Source of the DNA: an uncultured Phycisphaerales bacterium
Lineage (GTDB): Bacteria; Planctomycetota; Phycisphaerae; WQYP01
Assembly (NCBI GenBank): GCA_903845195.1
Contig: CAIMWO010000053.1
Span: 46,503 to 110,502 of the forward strand
Direction: 5' to 3'
DNA length: 64,000 nucleotides
Shown here: positions 19,792 through 28,807 of the stretch, one piece after another
Layout of the letters: the number at the start of each line of letters is the position of its first letter
Numbering within the stretch: the stretch's first letter is position 1
The notes under the pieces: model-generated
What the model was told of the DNA's origin: nothing
The model's input: the letters and a program-made list of their open reading frames with translations, nothing else
Databases searched by the model: none
Program-made: the position numbers and the translations under genes

Positions 19792-21115
19792 CCGATTTTG
19801 CATGCGCATCGAAACCTTCGACCAGCGCGAAATCCACGATCTGCTGCCCCACCGCATGCAACGACTGCGCATCAAACTCCACGAGACTCGTCCGCTTGCG
19901 AAAACTCTCGGCCGACAAACCCGAGAAGAATCGCCCCGTCCCGCTGGTGGGCAATACGTGCGACGGTCCAGCCAGGTAATCCCCTGCTGCCACCGGCGTG
20001 AACGAACCGATGAAAATCGCTCCCGCATGCTGCACGCGATACGCATCGCCGCGCGAATCCCGCGTCGTAATCTGCAGATGCTCAGGTGCAAAACTGTCCA
20101 CCATCGCAAGCGCGTCCGCATGCGATTTCGTCACCAGAATCGCACTGGCAAACGTCAGGGCCGTCCGCGTTAGCACCGCGCGGGAGAGTTGGCTCAACTG
20201 AATTTCCAGCTCTGCCTGCACGCTTCTGGCCAGGCTCTCGCTCGCCGTCACCAGCAGACACGAACCCGGCGCGTGCTCGGCCTGGGCCAGCAGCTCCGCC
20301 GCCACTTGACCGGCATCTGCCGAATCGTCCGCGAGCACGATCACTTCGCTCGGACCGGCGAACGAATCGATGTCGACCAATCCGTACAATTCCTTCTTGG
20401 CCAGTTGCACGTACGTGTTGCCCGGACCGACGATCTTGTCGACCTTCCGGATATTTTTCGTTCCAAACGCCATCGCCGCGATCGCCTGCGCCCCGCCGAT
20501 GCCGTAAATCTCCGTGATCCCCACCTTCGCCGCCGCCACGAGCACTGCCGGCGCAACCGCACCCCCGCGCATCGGCGAACACAGACACATTTCCTTCACC
20601 CCCGCCACCTGCGCCGGTATCGCCGTGTGCAAGACCGAAGTCGGATACGCCGCCGCACCGCCCGGCACATACAAACCTACGCGTTCCAACGGCGTGTATT
20701 TCACACCCAGCCGTCCGCTGCTCGCCCTCCCAACCGTCATCGCAATCGGCTCCGGCTCTTTCGGCAGCATCGCCTGTTGATAACGCCGCAGATTGGCAAT
20801 CGCCACATCCAGCGCTGCCAGAAATTTCGCATCCGCCCCCTTCACCGCCGCGTCAATCGCCACCTGCGAAACCCGCATCGTCTCGGACGTAAGCGTCGCC
20901 TTGTCGAACTGTGCCGTAAACTCAATTACCGCCGCATCGCCGCGCTTCTGCACCTCGCGCAAAATCGTTCGCACCGCCTCGTATCGGGAGACCTTCGCGC
21001 CCTGCTCCGTCCCCTCATCATCCAACCCCTCCAGCAGCAACGGACGCAGACTCAGCTTGTCGCGCAGCGCCTGTATCTTGGCGTCATCACCCGGAACGTA
21101 GTAAATCGGCAGCAC
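19769..21115 (-). CDS. hisD: Histidinol dehydrogenase
   Basis: HisD carries out the last two oxidations of histidine biosynthesis, L-histidinol to L-histidine, with zinc and NAD+. The 448-residue product has GGAAAYPTSVLHTAIPAQVAGV, GIGGAQAIAAMAFGT, VDKIVGPGNTYVQLAKKELYG, FAGPSEVIVLAD, AEHAPGSCLLVT, SFAPEHLQI and AGPSHVLPTSGTGRF, all standard for the family. Two starts are possible: a TTG at 21121, only 2 bases after AAAGGGG, and the GTG at 21115, 8 bases after it; the GTG is preferred on spacing. It is divergent from cinA, and hisC and hisB lie about 2.6 kb downstream of cinA on the other strand. Confidence 0.95.
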   Translation of the reverse strand: MLPIYYVPGDDAKIQALRDKLSLRPLLLEGLDDEGTEQGAKVSRYEAVRTILREVQKRGDAAVIEFTAQFDKATLTSETMRVSQVAIDAAVKGADAKFLAALDVAIANLRRYQQAMLPKEPEPIAMTVGRASSGRLGVKYTPLERVGLYVPGGAAAYPTSVLHTAIPAQVAGVKEMCLCSPMRGGAVAPAVLVAAAKVGITEIYGIGGAQAIAAMAFGTKNIRKVDKIVGPGNTYVQLAKKELYGLVDIDSFAGPSEVIVLADDSADAGQVAAELLAQAEHAPGSCLLVTASESLARSVQAELEIQLSQLSRAVLTRTALTFASAILVTKSHADALAMVDSFAPEHLQITTRDSRGDAYRVQHAGAIFIGSFTPVAAGDYLAGPSHVLPTSGTGRFFSGLSAESFRKRTSLVEFDAQSLHAVGQQIVDFALVEGFDAHAKSVTARAQH

Positions 21116-21250
21116 TTTCAAGACCCCTTTATGTTGAGGCCTAGTTTAGTACCCCGCCGACGATGCGACAAATCCGCCGCGCAATTCCCCTTCCCTTTTT
21201 TGCCCGCTCGTCTACGATAGGCCCTTCAAAACCTGACCCGCGAGAAGACT

Positions 21251-22507
21251 ATGAATGCATGCATCCTTTCCATCGGCGATGAACTGATCTCTGGACTCAC
21301 CACCAACACCAACTCCTCCTGGCTCTCCCTCCAGCTCACCGCGCTGGGCATCCCAACCGTCTCGCACGTCACCGTCGGCGATCAGCTTCAACCCATCATC
21401 AACGCCATCCGCCACGCACTCGAAACCTGTGATCTCCTCCTCATCTCCGGCGGCCTGGGCCCCACTGAAGATGACCTGACCCGCCAGGCACTTGCCGACG
21501 CCCTCAGCGAACAACTCGTCGAAGACCCCGATGCGGTCCTGCAAATCGAACACTGGTTCAAGTCGAACAACCGCGTCATGAGCCCCTCCAACCGCGTGCA
21601 GGCCATGCGTCCCAGCTCCGCCTCGGTCATCGAAAACACCGCCGGCACCGCCCCGGGACTGCACACCCGCAAAGGTCACGTGGACATCTTCGTCATGCCC
21701 GGCGTCCCCACAGAAATGAAACAAATGTTCACCCGCTCCATCCTCCCCGAACTACGCCCGCACGCCGGTAACACCATCACCCAGGTCACCAAGATCAACA
21801 CCTTCGGCATGGGCGAATCGATCCTCGGCGACAAGATCAAAGACCTCATGGCCCGCCGCGAGGGACCCGCCAATCCCTCCGTCGGCACCACCGTCCATGA
21901 AGGCATCGTTTCGGTCCGCATCTACGCCACCGGCGCCCCCGATGAAGCTGCTGCCATGACCGACCGCATCCGCAAACTCGTCACGGATCGCCTCGGCCCA
22001 CTTATCTACGGGGAAAACGACGAAACCATCGAATTGGCCGTCGGCACACTGCTGAAAGTACGCCGCTTCACAGTCGCCACTGCCGAAAGCTGCACCGGCG
22101 GGCTGCTGGCAAAAATGCTCACGGATACCCCCGGCTCGTCCGCCTACTTTCTCCGCGGATGGGTCACCTATGCCAATGCCGCCAAACGCGATGAGCTCTA
22201 CGTCCGCGAGGAACTCATTGCCGCCCACGGCGCGGTTTCCGAACCCGTCGCCCTCGCCATGGCGGATGGCGCACGAAAAGAAGCCGAAACCGATTTCGCA
22301 CTCTCCATCACCGGCATCGCCGGACCCGACGGCGGCACGCCGGAAAAACCCGTCGGCACCGTCTGGATCGGCCTGGCCACCGCCGCCGGCGCCACCGCCC
22401 GACGCTTCAACTTCCCTGGCGACCGCCGCGCCATTCGCCAGCGCGCCGCCCAAATGGCCCTCTCCCTCCTCCGCTGGCATATCCTCGGCGTTACCCCTCT
22501 CGTCTAA
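21251..22507 (+). CDS. cinA: CinA-family protein (MoCF domain plus NMN deamidase domain)
   Basis: The 418-residue product has the complete two-domain CinA layout. Residues 1-170 are the MoCF/MogA-like domain (SIGDELISGLTTNTN, LLLISGGLGPTEDDLTR, MPGVPTEMKQMF). Residues ~270-410 are the CinA C-terminal domain (TVATAESCTGGLLAKMLTDTPGSSAYF, ALSITGIAGPDGGTPEKPVGTVWIG) that in other bacteria deamidates NMN. It has been linked to NAD recycling and to competence-related gene sets. It begins a run of plus-strand genes (cinA-lpxD-hisC-hisB). A heptamer repeat follows its stop. Confidence 0.96.
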   Translation: MNACILSIGDELISGLTTNTNSSWLSLQLTALGIPTVSHVTVGDQLQPIINAIRHALETCDLLLISGGLGPTEDDLTRQALADALSEQLVEDPDAVLQIEHWFKSNNRVMSPSNRVQAMRPSSASVIENTAGTAPGLHTRKGHVDIFVMPGVPTEMKQMFTRSILPELRPHAGNTITQVTKINTFGMGESILGDKIKDLMARREGPANPSVGTTVHEGIVSVRIYATGAPDEAAAMTDRIRKLVTDRLGPLIYGENDETIELAVGTLLKVRRFTVATAESCTGGLLAKMLTDTPGSSAYFLRGWVTYANAAKRDELYVREELIAAHGAVSEPVALAMADGARKEAETDFALSITGIAGPDGGTPEKPVGTVWIGLATAAGATARRFNFPGDRRAIRQRAAQMALSLLRWHILGVTPLV

Positions 22508-22508
22508 A

Positions 22509-22543
22509 CTTCTTGCTTGTTGATTCTTGTTTCCTGCTTCTCC
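22509..22543 (+). repeat. 7-base-period repeat, CTTCTTG type
   Basis: Five 7-base units start two bases after the cinA stop: CTTCTTG, CTTGTTG, ATTCTTG, TTTCCTG, CTTCTCC. They are followed by TTGGCCATTTGACA, which resembles the TGGTCAG type. Confidence 0.75.
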
Positions 22544-22614
22544 CTTTGGCCATTTGACACCCCCCCACCATCCCCTTTACTCTGCAGTTTTCGACCATTT
22601 GGGGCCGACGGATT

Positions 22615-23682
22615 ATGTCAGACAATACCTCCATCACCGTTGCGGAACTCGCCGCGTCACTCGGTTGCGCAGTCGTCGGCGACGGTTCGCGCCGCGTTCA
22701 TTCCTGCAACACCCTCTTTGACGCCTCGCCCGAGCAGGTGTCTTTCCTCTCTAACGCCAAGTATTCCAAACACCTCGAAACCACCCGCGCCGGCTGTGTC
22801 ATCCTGCTCCCCGGTGCAGGAAAGGCCGTCAAACGCGCTGCGGGACTCGATCCGCTTACGGTTATTGAAGCCAAGGACACCTATTACGCGTGGCAGCAGA
22901 CTGTCGTGAAACTCCACGGCTATCGCAAGCACCCGCCCGTCGGGATCTCGCCGCTGGCGTCCATCCACCCGACCGCCAAGGTCGGCGCGAATGCCAACAT
23001 TCACCCCTTCGCGGTCATCGCGGAAAACGTCACCATCGGCGACAACGCGAACATCTACCCGCACGTCTCCATCATGGGCGGAAGCAGCGTCGGCAACGAC
23101 TGCATCCTGTACGCCGGCGTGCGCATCTATAACGATTGCACCATCGGCAATCGCTGCATCCTCCACGCCGGCGCCACCATCGGCTCCGATGGCTACGGCT
23201 ACGCCACCAATCAGGGCGTCCATCACAAAATTCCCCAAACCGGCAACGTCGCCGTCGAAGATGATGTCGAAATCGGCGTCAACTCCGTTGTCGAACGCGC
23301 CGTCATGGAAACCACCATCATCGGCCGCGGCAGCAAACTCGGGAACGGCGTCGTCGTCGGCCACAATTGCCACATCGGCCCAGGCAATCTGCTGGTCTCG
23401 CAGGTAGGCATCGCCGGTTCCACCAATACCGGAAAATACGTCGTCATGGGCGGCCAGGTCGGCGTCGCCGGACATCTCAATATCCCTGACATGGTCCGCG
23501 TCGCGGCTCAGTCCGGTATCATGGCCGACCCCGAAGCCAATACCGAAATCGGCGGCACACCCGCCATGGAAGTCAGCCACGCGCGGCGTGTCTACCTCCA
23601 GTTCGTCCAACTGCCTGAACTGGCCAAACGCGTCAAAGAACTCGAACGCCAGCTCACGCGCCTTCAATCGCCACCGTCGTAA
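22615..23682 (+). CDS. lpxD: UDP-3-O-acylglucosamine N-acyltransferase
   Basis: LpxD adds the N-linked hydroxyacyl chain in lipid A synthesis, so the organism is expected to make an LPS-type outer membrane. The 355-residue product has the N-terminal substrate-recognition domain (ITVAELAASLGCAVVGDGSRR) and then a left-handed beta-helix of hexapeptide repeats (IHPTAKVGANANIHPFAVI, and so on). The conserved catalytic region is HHKIPQTGNVAVEDDVEIGVN, with a His in the usual place, and GVVVGHNCHIG. A C-terminal helical segment (LAKRVKELERQL) ends the protein. The stop is 41 bases before the hisC start. Confidence 0.96.
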   Translation: MSDNTSITVAELAASLGCAVVGDGSRRVHSCNTLFDASPEQVSFLSNAKYSKHLETTRAGCVILLPGAGKAVKRAAGLDPLTVIEAKDTYYAWQQTVVKLHGYRKHPPVGISPLASIHPTAKVGANANIHPFAVIAENVTIGDNANIYPHVSIMGGSSVGNDCILYAGVRIYNDCTIGNRCILHAGATIGSDGYGYATNQGVHHKIPQTGNVAVEDDVEIGVNSVVERAVMETTIIGRGSKLGNGVVVGHNCHIGPGNLLVSQVGIAGSTNTGKYVVMGGQVGVAGHLNIPDMVRVAAQSGIMADPEANTEIGGTPAMEVSHARRVYLQFVQLPELAKRVKELERQLTRLQSPPS

Positions 23683-23722
23683 TGTTTTCTATATTTCGTG
23701 CTCTTTGATGAATCGTTTACAC

Positions 23723-24787
23723 ATGAGCTTCCTTCGTCCCAACATTCTCGCCTCATCCGGTTACGTCCCCGGCGAACAACCCGTCGATCCCAGCGTGATC
23801 AAACTCAACACCAATGAAAACCCGTACCCGCCCAGCCCCAAAGCCATGGAAGCCATCGCCGGCGTCACCGCCGAGCAGCTTCGCCGCTATCCCTCGCCGC
23901 AAGGCAAACTCTTCCGCGAAGCCGCCGCGAAACTCCATAACCTTTCCCCTGATTGGATTCTCCCATTCAATGGCGGCGATGAACTCCTCTCGGTCGCCAT
24001 CCGCGCCGCCGCCGGCGAAAAGGACGCCGTCGCCTACCTGGAACCCTCGTACTCCCTTTACCCAGTCCTTACCGAATTGCAGGGCGCCCGCGCCATCAAA
24101 CTTCAATACCAGATCGATGGCACTTCCTGGCGCCTCCCCGAGGGCATCGAGAATACCAGCGCCGCTATTCTCCTGATCGTCAATCCCAACGCACCCTCCG
24201 GCCACCTCAATTCTCTGGAACGCCTCTCGCAGATTGCCACCACATTCAAAGGCCTGCTCGTCATCGATGAAGCCTACGTCGATTTCGCCCCCACGCACGC
24301 CATCGATCTGGCCCGAAAATATCCCAACGTCCTGATCCTGCGAACCATGTCCAAAGGCTACAGCCTTGCCGGACTGCGCTTCGGCTACGGCATCGCCCAA
24401 CCTTCCCTCTTCCGCGAGATCGAAAAGGTGCGCGATTCCTACCCCGTTGACGCCATCAGCATCGCTGCGGCCACCGCCGCCATTCTCGATCAACCCTACG
24501 CCCGCAGCACCTGGGAAAAGGTGAAATCCGAACGCACCCGCGTCAGCGCCGCCCTGCGCGGCCTCGGCTTTGTACTGCCTGAAAGCCACTCCAACTTCGT
24601 CTTGGCAACGGCACCCGCCGGTATCACCGCCAAAACCCTGTATGAAACCCTCAAATCCCGCGGCATCCTCGTCCGCTGGTGGGACCTGCCGCGAATAGCC
24701 GATAAACTCCGTATCACCATCGGCACCCCCGACCAAAACACCCGGCTGCTCGAACAACTATCGCGCATCCTCCAAGATCCGCATTGA
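23723..24787 (+). CDS. hisC: Histidinol-phosphate aminotransferase
   Basis: HisC is the PLP-dependent transaminase of histidine biosynthesis. The 354-residue product has the family start MSFLRPNILASSGYVPGEQP, then KLNTNENPYPPSP, FNGGDELLSVAIRA, NPNAPSGHL, LLVIDEAYVDFAP and the PLP-lysine segment RTMSKGYSLAGLRFGYG. An in-frame reading extends back into lpxD but lacks homology there; the ATG at 23723 (or one at 23708) fits the family. No strong Shine-Dalgarno is seen for either, so translation may be coupled to lpxD. It lies next to hisB. Confidence 0.94.
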   Translation: MSFLRPNILASSGYVPGEQPVDPSVIKLNTNENPYPPSPKAMEAIAGVTAEQLRRYPSPQGKLFREAAAKLHNLSPDWILPFNGGDELLSVAIRAAAGEKDAVAYLEPSYSLYPVLTELQGARAIKLQYQIDGTSWRLPEGIENTSAAILLIVNPNAPSGHLNSLERLSQIATTFKGLLVIDEAYVDFAPTHAIDLARKYPNVLILRTMSKGYSLAGLRFGYGIAQPSLFREIEKVRDSYPVDAISIAAATAAILDQPYARSTWEKVKSERTRVSAALRGLGFVLPESHSNFVLATAPAGITAKTLYETLKSRGILVRWWDLPRIADKLRITIGTPDQNTRLLEQLSRILQDPH

Positions 24788-24816
24788 AAGGCAGTCGAAA
24801 TCGAAATTCCGTGGTT

Positions 24817-24851
24817 TTTTCTATTCTTAATTTTCTATTTTCTATTTCTCC
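24817..24851 (+). repeat. 7-base-period repeat, TTTTCTA type
   Basis: Units TTTTCTA, TTCTTAA, TTTTCTA, TTTTCTA, TTTCTCC lie in the short hisC-hisB gap, starting 30 bases after the hisC stop. A related pair of arms flanks the terminator at 62666. Confidence 0.75.
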
Positions 24852-24881
24852 TCCCTCCTCGATGGTTAAATAGGAGTCTCC

Positions 24882-25490
24882 ATGACCAAGTCCACCTCGA
24901 CATCCACCCGCAACGCTTCCTTGACCCGCAAGACCAAGGAAACCGACATCGCCCTGTCCCTCAACCTCGACGGCACGGGCAACAACTCCATCTCCACCGG
25001 CGTCGGCTTCTTTGACCACATGCTCACACACCTCTCCAAACACTCCCTCATTGACCTCAACGTCAAAGCCTCCGGCGACACCCACATCGACGACCACCAC
25101 ACCGTCGAAGATGTCTCTCTCGTCCTCGGCTCCGCCCTCGATATGGCTCTCGGCGACAAACGCGGCATCTACCGCTACGGCTCGGCCAGCGTTCCCATGG
25201 AAGACGCACTCGCCAACGTCGCCATCGATCTCTGCGGCCGGCCCGCCCTCGTCTTCAACGTCACCTTCCCCGCCAGAAAAATCGGCGCCTTCGACGCCGA
25301 GCTCGTTCAGGAATCCCTCCGCAGCCTCGCCAATACCGCCAAGATGAACCTCCACGTCAACGTCCCCTATGGCTCCAACGCCCACCACATTGCCGAAGCC
25401 ATCTTCAAGGCTCTGGCCAAGAGCCTGCGCTCGGCGGTCTCGACCGACCCCCGCAACCCGGATGTCCCCAGCACCAAGGGCACCCTCTAA
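24882..25490 (+). CDS. hisB: Imidazoleglycerol-phosphate dehydratase
   Basis: HisB removes water from imidazole glycerol phosphate in histidine biosynthesis, using two manganese ions. The 202-residue, stand-alone enzyme has GVGFFDHMLTHLSKH, GDTHIDDHHTVEDVSLVLG and the later metal ligands in GSNAHHIAEAIFKA. A Thr/Ser-rich N-terminal extension of about 10 residues precedes the conserved region. AGGAG lies 6-8 bases before the ATG. It follows hisC with a heptamer repeat in between and precedes the acylphosphatase gene. Confidence 0.97.
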   Translation: MTKSTSTSTRNASLTRKTKETDIALSLNLDGTGNNSISTGVGFFDHMLTHLSKHSLIDLNVKASGDTHIDDHHTVEDVSLVLGSALDMALGDKRGIYRYGSASVPMEDALANVAIDLCGRPALVFNVTFPARKIGAFDAELVQESLRSLANTAKMNLHVNVPYGSNAHHIAEAIFKALAKSLRSAVSTDPRNPDVPSTKGTL

Positions 25491-25500
25491 CTTTCTCCGG

Positions 25501-25524
25501 GTGTCATTGGTCATTGGTCATTTC
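25501..25524 (+). repeat. 7-base-period repeat, TGGTCAT type
   Basis: GTGTCAT, TGGTCAT, TGGTCAT, TTCTCCG occupies most of the 51-base gap between hisB and the acylphosphatase gene. It is the same family as the repeats at 2122 and 31953. Confidence 0.7.
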
Positions 25525-25541
25525 TCCGTTAAAATCCCCCC

Positions 25542-25820
25542 ATGGCCAAAGTTCGTCGAACGGTCCTTTTCAGCGGCCGCGTCCAGGGAGTCGGCTTTCG
25601 CATGACCGCTGTGCAACTCGGTGAAGACCTCCCCCTGACCGGTACCGTCCGCAACCTCTATGACGGCCGCGTGGAACTCATCCTTGAAGGCGAACCTGCC
25701 GACATCGACACCCTGATCGAACGCCTCAGCGAACATTTTGGCTCGTTCGTACGTAATGTGGTACAGAACACCGGCGGAATCGTCGGCGACGTCGGCCCCG
25801 GCATCCATGTCGTAGACTAA
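25542..25820 (+). CDS. acyP: Acylphosphatase
   Basis: This 92-residue cytoplasmic enzyme hydrolyses acyl phosphates. The active-site loop GRVQGVGFRMTA supplies the phosphate-binding Arg (R20), and the second motif TVRNLYDGRVEL supplies the catalytic Asn (N38). The length is exactly that of the family. It lies 51 bases after hisB and 20 bases before the ABC-2 permease, so the three may share a transcript. Confidence 0.95.
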   Translation: MAKVRRTVLFSGRVQGVGFRMTAVQLGEDLPLTGTVRNLYDGRVELILEGEPADIDTLIERLSEHFGSFVRNVVQNTGGIVGDVGPGIHVVD

Positions 25821-25840
25821 TTTCTCTGAAGCGAGGCAAC

Positions 25841-27127
25841 GTGCCCACTCAAAATCCCAGTCATACCCGTGCATTGCTGATCGATTCCGCCGTTCTCATC
25901 GGCCTGAGTATCTTCAGCGTCGCGCTCTTCTTTATCACGCGCAACGGTATCTTTATCATCCCCCTCCCCATGTGCCTGGCCATCGTGATCGCGTTGTGGA
26001 TCACTGTAAAGGTGAACAACCTCTATCAGAAAACCGGCCTGTTCGTGCCCATTGCCTTTGGCACCATCCTCGCAAGCCTCATTGGTACCGGCATCGTCAT
26101 GCTCTGGCTCGCCACCCGCCGTACCGACCCCTCCACCAATCTTGATGTGACCTATATGAGCATCGGGCTTTCCCTGTTCGCCCTGGCCGCGGTCGCCCTC
26201 GTCTTCGGCTTCATCGAATACGTTTTCCTCCGCCTCCTCAGCCTCACACGCCTCGGCGCCATCGCCCGCGTCACCTATTACGAAGCTCTCCTCCAGCCCT
26301 TCAGCCTCATCGTCCTGGGGATCGGGTCCCTGCTCATCGCCATGCTCGCCTTCCTGCCCTTTTTCACCATCTCCGAAGACACCAAGATGTACCGCGACGT
26401 CGCCACCTCCTTCGCCTTCCTCCCCGCACTCATGATCATGATCTTCGCCTCCTCCAAAGTCATCGACGAAGAAATCGAAAACCGTACCATGCTCACCCTC
26501 ATGAGCAAACCCGTCGCACGCTGGCAGGTCGTCATCGGTAAATACCTCGGCGTATTCATGCTGGTCTTCGTCGCTGTCGCCACACTCGCCATCATCGGTT
26601 CCACCTGTGCCTACCTCCGCTACTTCGACGACCAGCGCATCGACTTCATGGTCGCCCGCAGCAATGCCACAGAACTCTACAAACTCCTCTGGACCAACCA
26701 GAAGGCCGTGCTGGCGCTCATCCCCGCGAACCTCCTCCAATGCATGCAACTCGCCTCCCTCGCCGCCGTCTCCGTCGCGCTTTCCACCCGCTGGGGCCTC
26801 GCACTCAACATCACTGTCATCGTGCTGCTCTACATCGCCTCCAACCTCACACGCTACATCCCCCAGCTCGGCCTCGAGCAGCCCTGGGACGGCATCGTCA
26901 CCTATGTCTCCTACCTGCTCCCCTCCCTGGGCAACCTCGACCTCAGCCAGCGCCTCATCTACGGCGAGTTCAACTTCGGCAAGGAATTCATGAACAGTCT
27001 CTCCCCTCTCCCATCCTGGGGCCAAATCTGGAATTACGTCGGCGTCTGCCTGGTGTACACCGTCTTCTACGTCAGCGCCGCCCTCAGCTTTGCCGTCGCT
27101 CTCTTCCGCACCCGCGAACTCATCTAG
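25841..27127 (+). CDS. ABC-2 type transporter permease
   Basis: The 428-residue protein has multiple membrane segments and the ABC-2 coupling region (SSKVIDEEIENRTMLTLMSKPVARWQVVIGKYLGVF), which is characteristic of permeases paired with a separate ATPase. The start is GTG at 25841 with GAGG 4 bases ahead. C-terminal segments (SYLLPSLGNLDLSQRLIYGE ... VYTVFYVSAALSFAVALF) suggest a final membrane helix. No ATPase gene lies beside it, so its partner is encoded elsewhere, or outside the window. The exported substrate is unknown. Confidence 0.85.
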   Translation: MPTQNPSHTRALLIDSAVLIGLSIFSVALFFITRNGIFIIPLPMCLAIVIALWITVKVNNLYQKTGLFVPIAFGTILASLIGTGIVMLWLATRRTDPSTNLDVTYMSIGLSLFALAAVALVFGFIEYVFLRLLSLTRLGAIARVTYYEALLQPFSLIVLGIGSLLIAMLAFLPFFTISEDTKMYRDVATSFAFLPALMIMIFASSKVIDEEIENRTMLTLMSKPVARWQVVIGKYLGVFMLVFVAVATLAIIGSTCAYLRYFDDQRIDFMVARSNATELYKLLWTNQKAVLALIPANLLQCMQLASLAAVSVALSTRWGLALNITVIVLLYIASNLTRYIPQLGLEQPWDGIVTYVSYLLPSLGNLDLSQRLIYGEFNFGKEFMNSLSPLPSWGQIWNYVGVCLVYTVFYVSAALSFAVALFRTRELI

Positions 27128-27183
27128 TTTTTTGTCAGCTGAGGTTGACGGGCGCTATACCCATTGCTGCTGGGAAAGCCCGG

Positions 27184-27218
27184 CTTCTTGCTTCTTGATT
27201 CTTGATTCTTACTTCTTG
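27184..27218 (+). repeat. 7-base-period repeat, CTTCTTG type
   Basis: Five near-perfect units, CTTCTTG, CTTCTTG, ATTCTTG, ATTCTTA, CTTCTTG, lie between the convergent permease and kinase genes, 10 bases from the kinase stop. This is the clearest copy in the window. Confidence 0.85.
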
Positions 27219-27227
27219 CGCCTTCGT

Positions 27228-28511
27228 TCACTTCAACAGCAACACCACGATGATAATCAAACACACCAACAGCACCCCACCCAGCCCCAGCACGATCGGA
27301 TCCATCAAACGCTCTTTGAGCGTGCGCGCATCCAGATCCACCGTCGCCTGTGCCGACACCGGCACTGCCCCCTGCTGCTGCTGGATCTCCGATGCCGACG
27401 GCGTCCCACCCTTTTCGAGATCCGCCAGCGAACCCAGATCGTAAGCCTTCCGCGCCATCAGCGGCGGCTCCCCGTTCGCCACCCGCTCCAGGTCCGTCAA
27501 CATGTCCTCGGCACACTGATACCGGTGCTTCCGCTTCTTCTGCATCGCCACTTCAATGATCTCGCCCACCCCCGCCGACAGCTCCGGCACCACATGATCC
27601 GGCGGCACCAGTTCATCCTTCAAATGCTTGTGCATCACGGCGCTGGGCGTCGGCGCATCGAACGGCACCCGGCCCGTCACCATGTGATAAAACGTCGCCC
27701 CCAGCGAGTAGAGATCCGCCCGTGCGTCAACATCCATTTCCCCCCGAATCTGTTCCGGGGCAATGTAGTATGGCGTCCCATAGGCCTTACCCGCTTCCGC
27801 CTGCGCGGCCTCCACATCATTCGTCTCACGCGCCAAACCCATGTCCGCCAGCTTCGCCACCCCGTCCGGCGTAATCATGATGTTCTTCGGCTTCACGTCG
27901 CGGTGAACAAAACCCGCCTTATGCGCGTGCGCCAGCGCACGGCAAGTCTGAATGATAATCTTCAACGCATCTGCTTCGCGGTACCGCTCCCCATGATCCA
28001 GCTTGTCGAAAACCGTCGCCCCCTCCACATACTCCATCACAAAATAATGAAATCCGTTCGCCTCGCCCACGTCCACTGCGCCCACGATGTTCGGATGATT
28101 CAACTTCGCCGCGGCCTTCCCTTCCTTGTAAAACCGCTCCACGAATTCCTTGTTCGAACTCATCCGCTTCGGCAAAACCTTGATCGCCACGATCCGGTCC
28201 AGCGAAATCTGCTTCGCCTTGTACACCGTCGCCATCGCGCCGGAGCCGAGCTTGGCCAGTATTTGGTACCCCGGAATCTGCTGGAATGTCCCCTGCTCTT
28301 CAATCTGCGGCCGCAGACGATCCACCTGCGTACGCGTCAGATAACCGTTCTGAATCAGCAGATCCGCCAGCGGCCGCAAACTCTGCTCCTTCGCCAGCTC
28401 CGCCTGCATCGCCAGACAATCATCGACCTCTTCCCGGCTGCAGAGCCCCTGCTCCACGATCACCCGCCCGAGGACGCTATCTTGCATGCTTGGCACATTG
28501 CTGATCGTCAT
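27228..28511 (-). CDS. Tail-anchored Hanks-type Ser/Thr protein kinase
   Basis: The 427-residue protein has three parts. Residues ~10-70 hold two short helical repeats (LGRVIVEQGLCSREEVDDCL; LADLLIQNGYLTRTQVDRL) like the N-terminal domain of type II secretion/pilus ATPases (T2SSE_N/MshEN-like). Residues ~82-345 are the kinase: GSGAMATV P-loop 89-96, catalytic K111, HRD with D205, DMG instead of DFG with D223, APE 251-253. The C-terminal residues ~407-426 are one hydrophobic helix with only a lysine after it, a tail anchor, so the kinase faces the cytoplasm. Key residues are intact, so it should be active. The target is unknown. It is divergent from the ethylene-receptor-like kinase. Confidence 0.93.
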   Translation of the reverse strand: MTISNVPSMQDSVLGRVIVEQGLCSREEVDDCLAMQAELAKEQSLRPLADLLIQNGYLTRTQVDRLRPQIEEQGTFQQIPGYQILAKLGSGAMATVYKAKQISLDRIVAIKVLPKRMSSNKEFVERFYKEGKAAAKLNHPNIVGAVDVGEANGFHYFVMEYVEGATVFDKLDHGERYREADALKIIIQTCRALAHAHKAGFVHRDVKPKNIMITPDGVAKLADMGLARETNDVEAAQAEAGKAYGTPYYIAPEQIRGEMDVDARADLYSLGATFYHMVTGRVPFDAPTPSAVMHKHLKDELVPPDHVVPELSAGVGEIIEVAMQKKRKHRYQCAEDMLTDLERVANGEPPLMARKAYDLGSLADLEKGGTPSASEIQQQQGAVPVSAQATVDLDARTLKERLMDPIVLGLGGVLLVCLIIIVVLLLK

Positions 28512-28674
28512 GCCATCTGCTTCCTATTTGCGAAAACCGGTCCATGCGGAGCTTCGAATTGATGCTCGAAAGAAAGGAGACCGGCTGTTTACAACCTACA
28601 TCCTGTTCAATTGTTAACCAATTAAGCCTAGCAGGCAAGTCCAAGGCCTTCTCGCGCAACTTCTCAAGAAAGCG

Positions 28675-28703
28675 TTATCACCTGAATAGGGGTTTGGTAT
28701 AGT
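28675..28703 (+). promoter_or_regulatory. Probable sigma70 promoter of the hybrid kinase gene
   Basis: TTATCA (28675-28680), a 17-base spacer and TATAGT (28698-28703) lie 105 bases before the ATG. The pair lies in the 296-base divergent gap between two kinase genes, which otherwise holds no gene. Confidence 0.45.
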
Positions 28704-28807
28704 ATATTCGCAGTGGGGCTGCCTGCGCCGACTATCGCTGGGTAGAGCTTGGTAACAGCGATGAAAGAATCGTCGGCCGCGGTGCATGCTCGCGCCCGGA
28801 GCCGTAC

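Noticed and set aside
20189..21220. Long plus-strand frame opposite hisD
   Set aside because: Arg/His-rich shadow translation of hisD; HisD motifs on the minus strand are decisive.
27090..28562. Long plus-strand frame opposite the tail-anchored kinase
   Set aside because: Starts inside the permease gene and crosses the CTTCTTG repeats; the minus-strand kinase motifs are intact.
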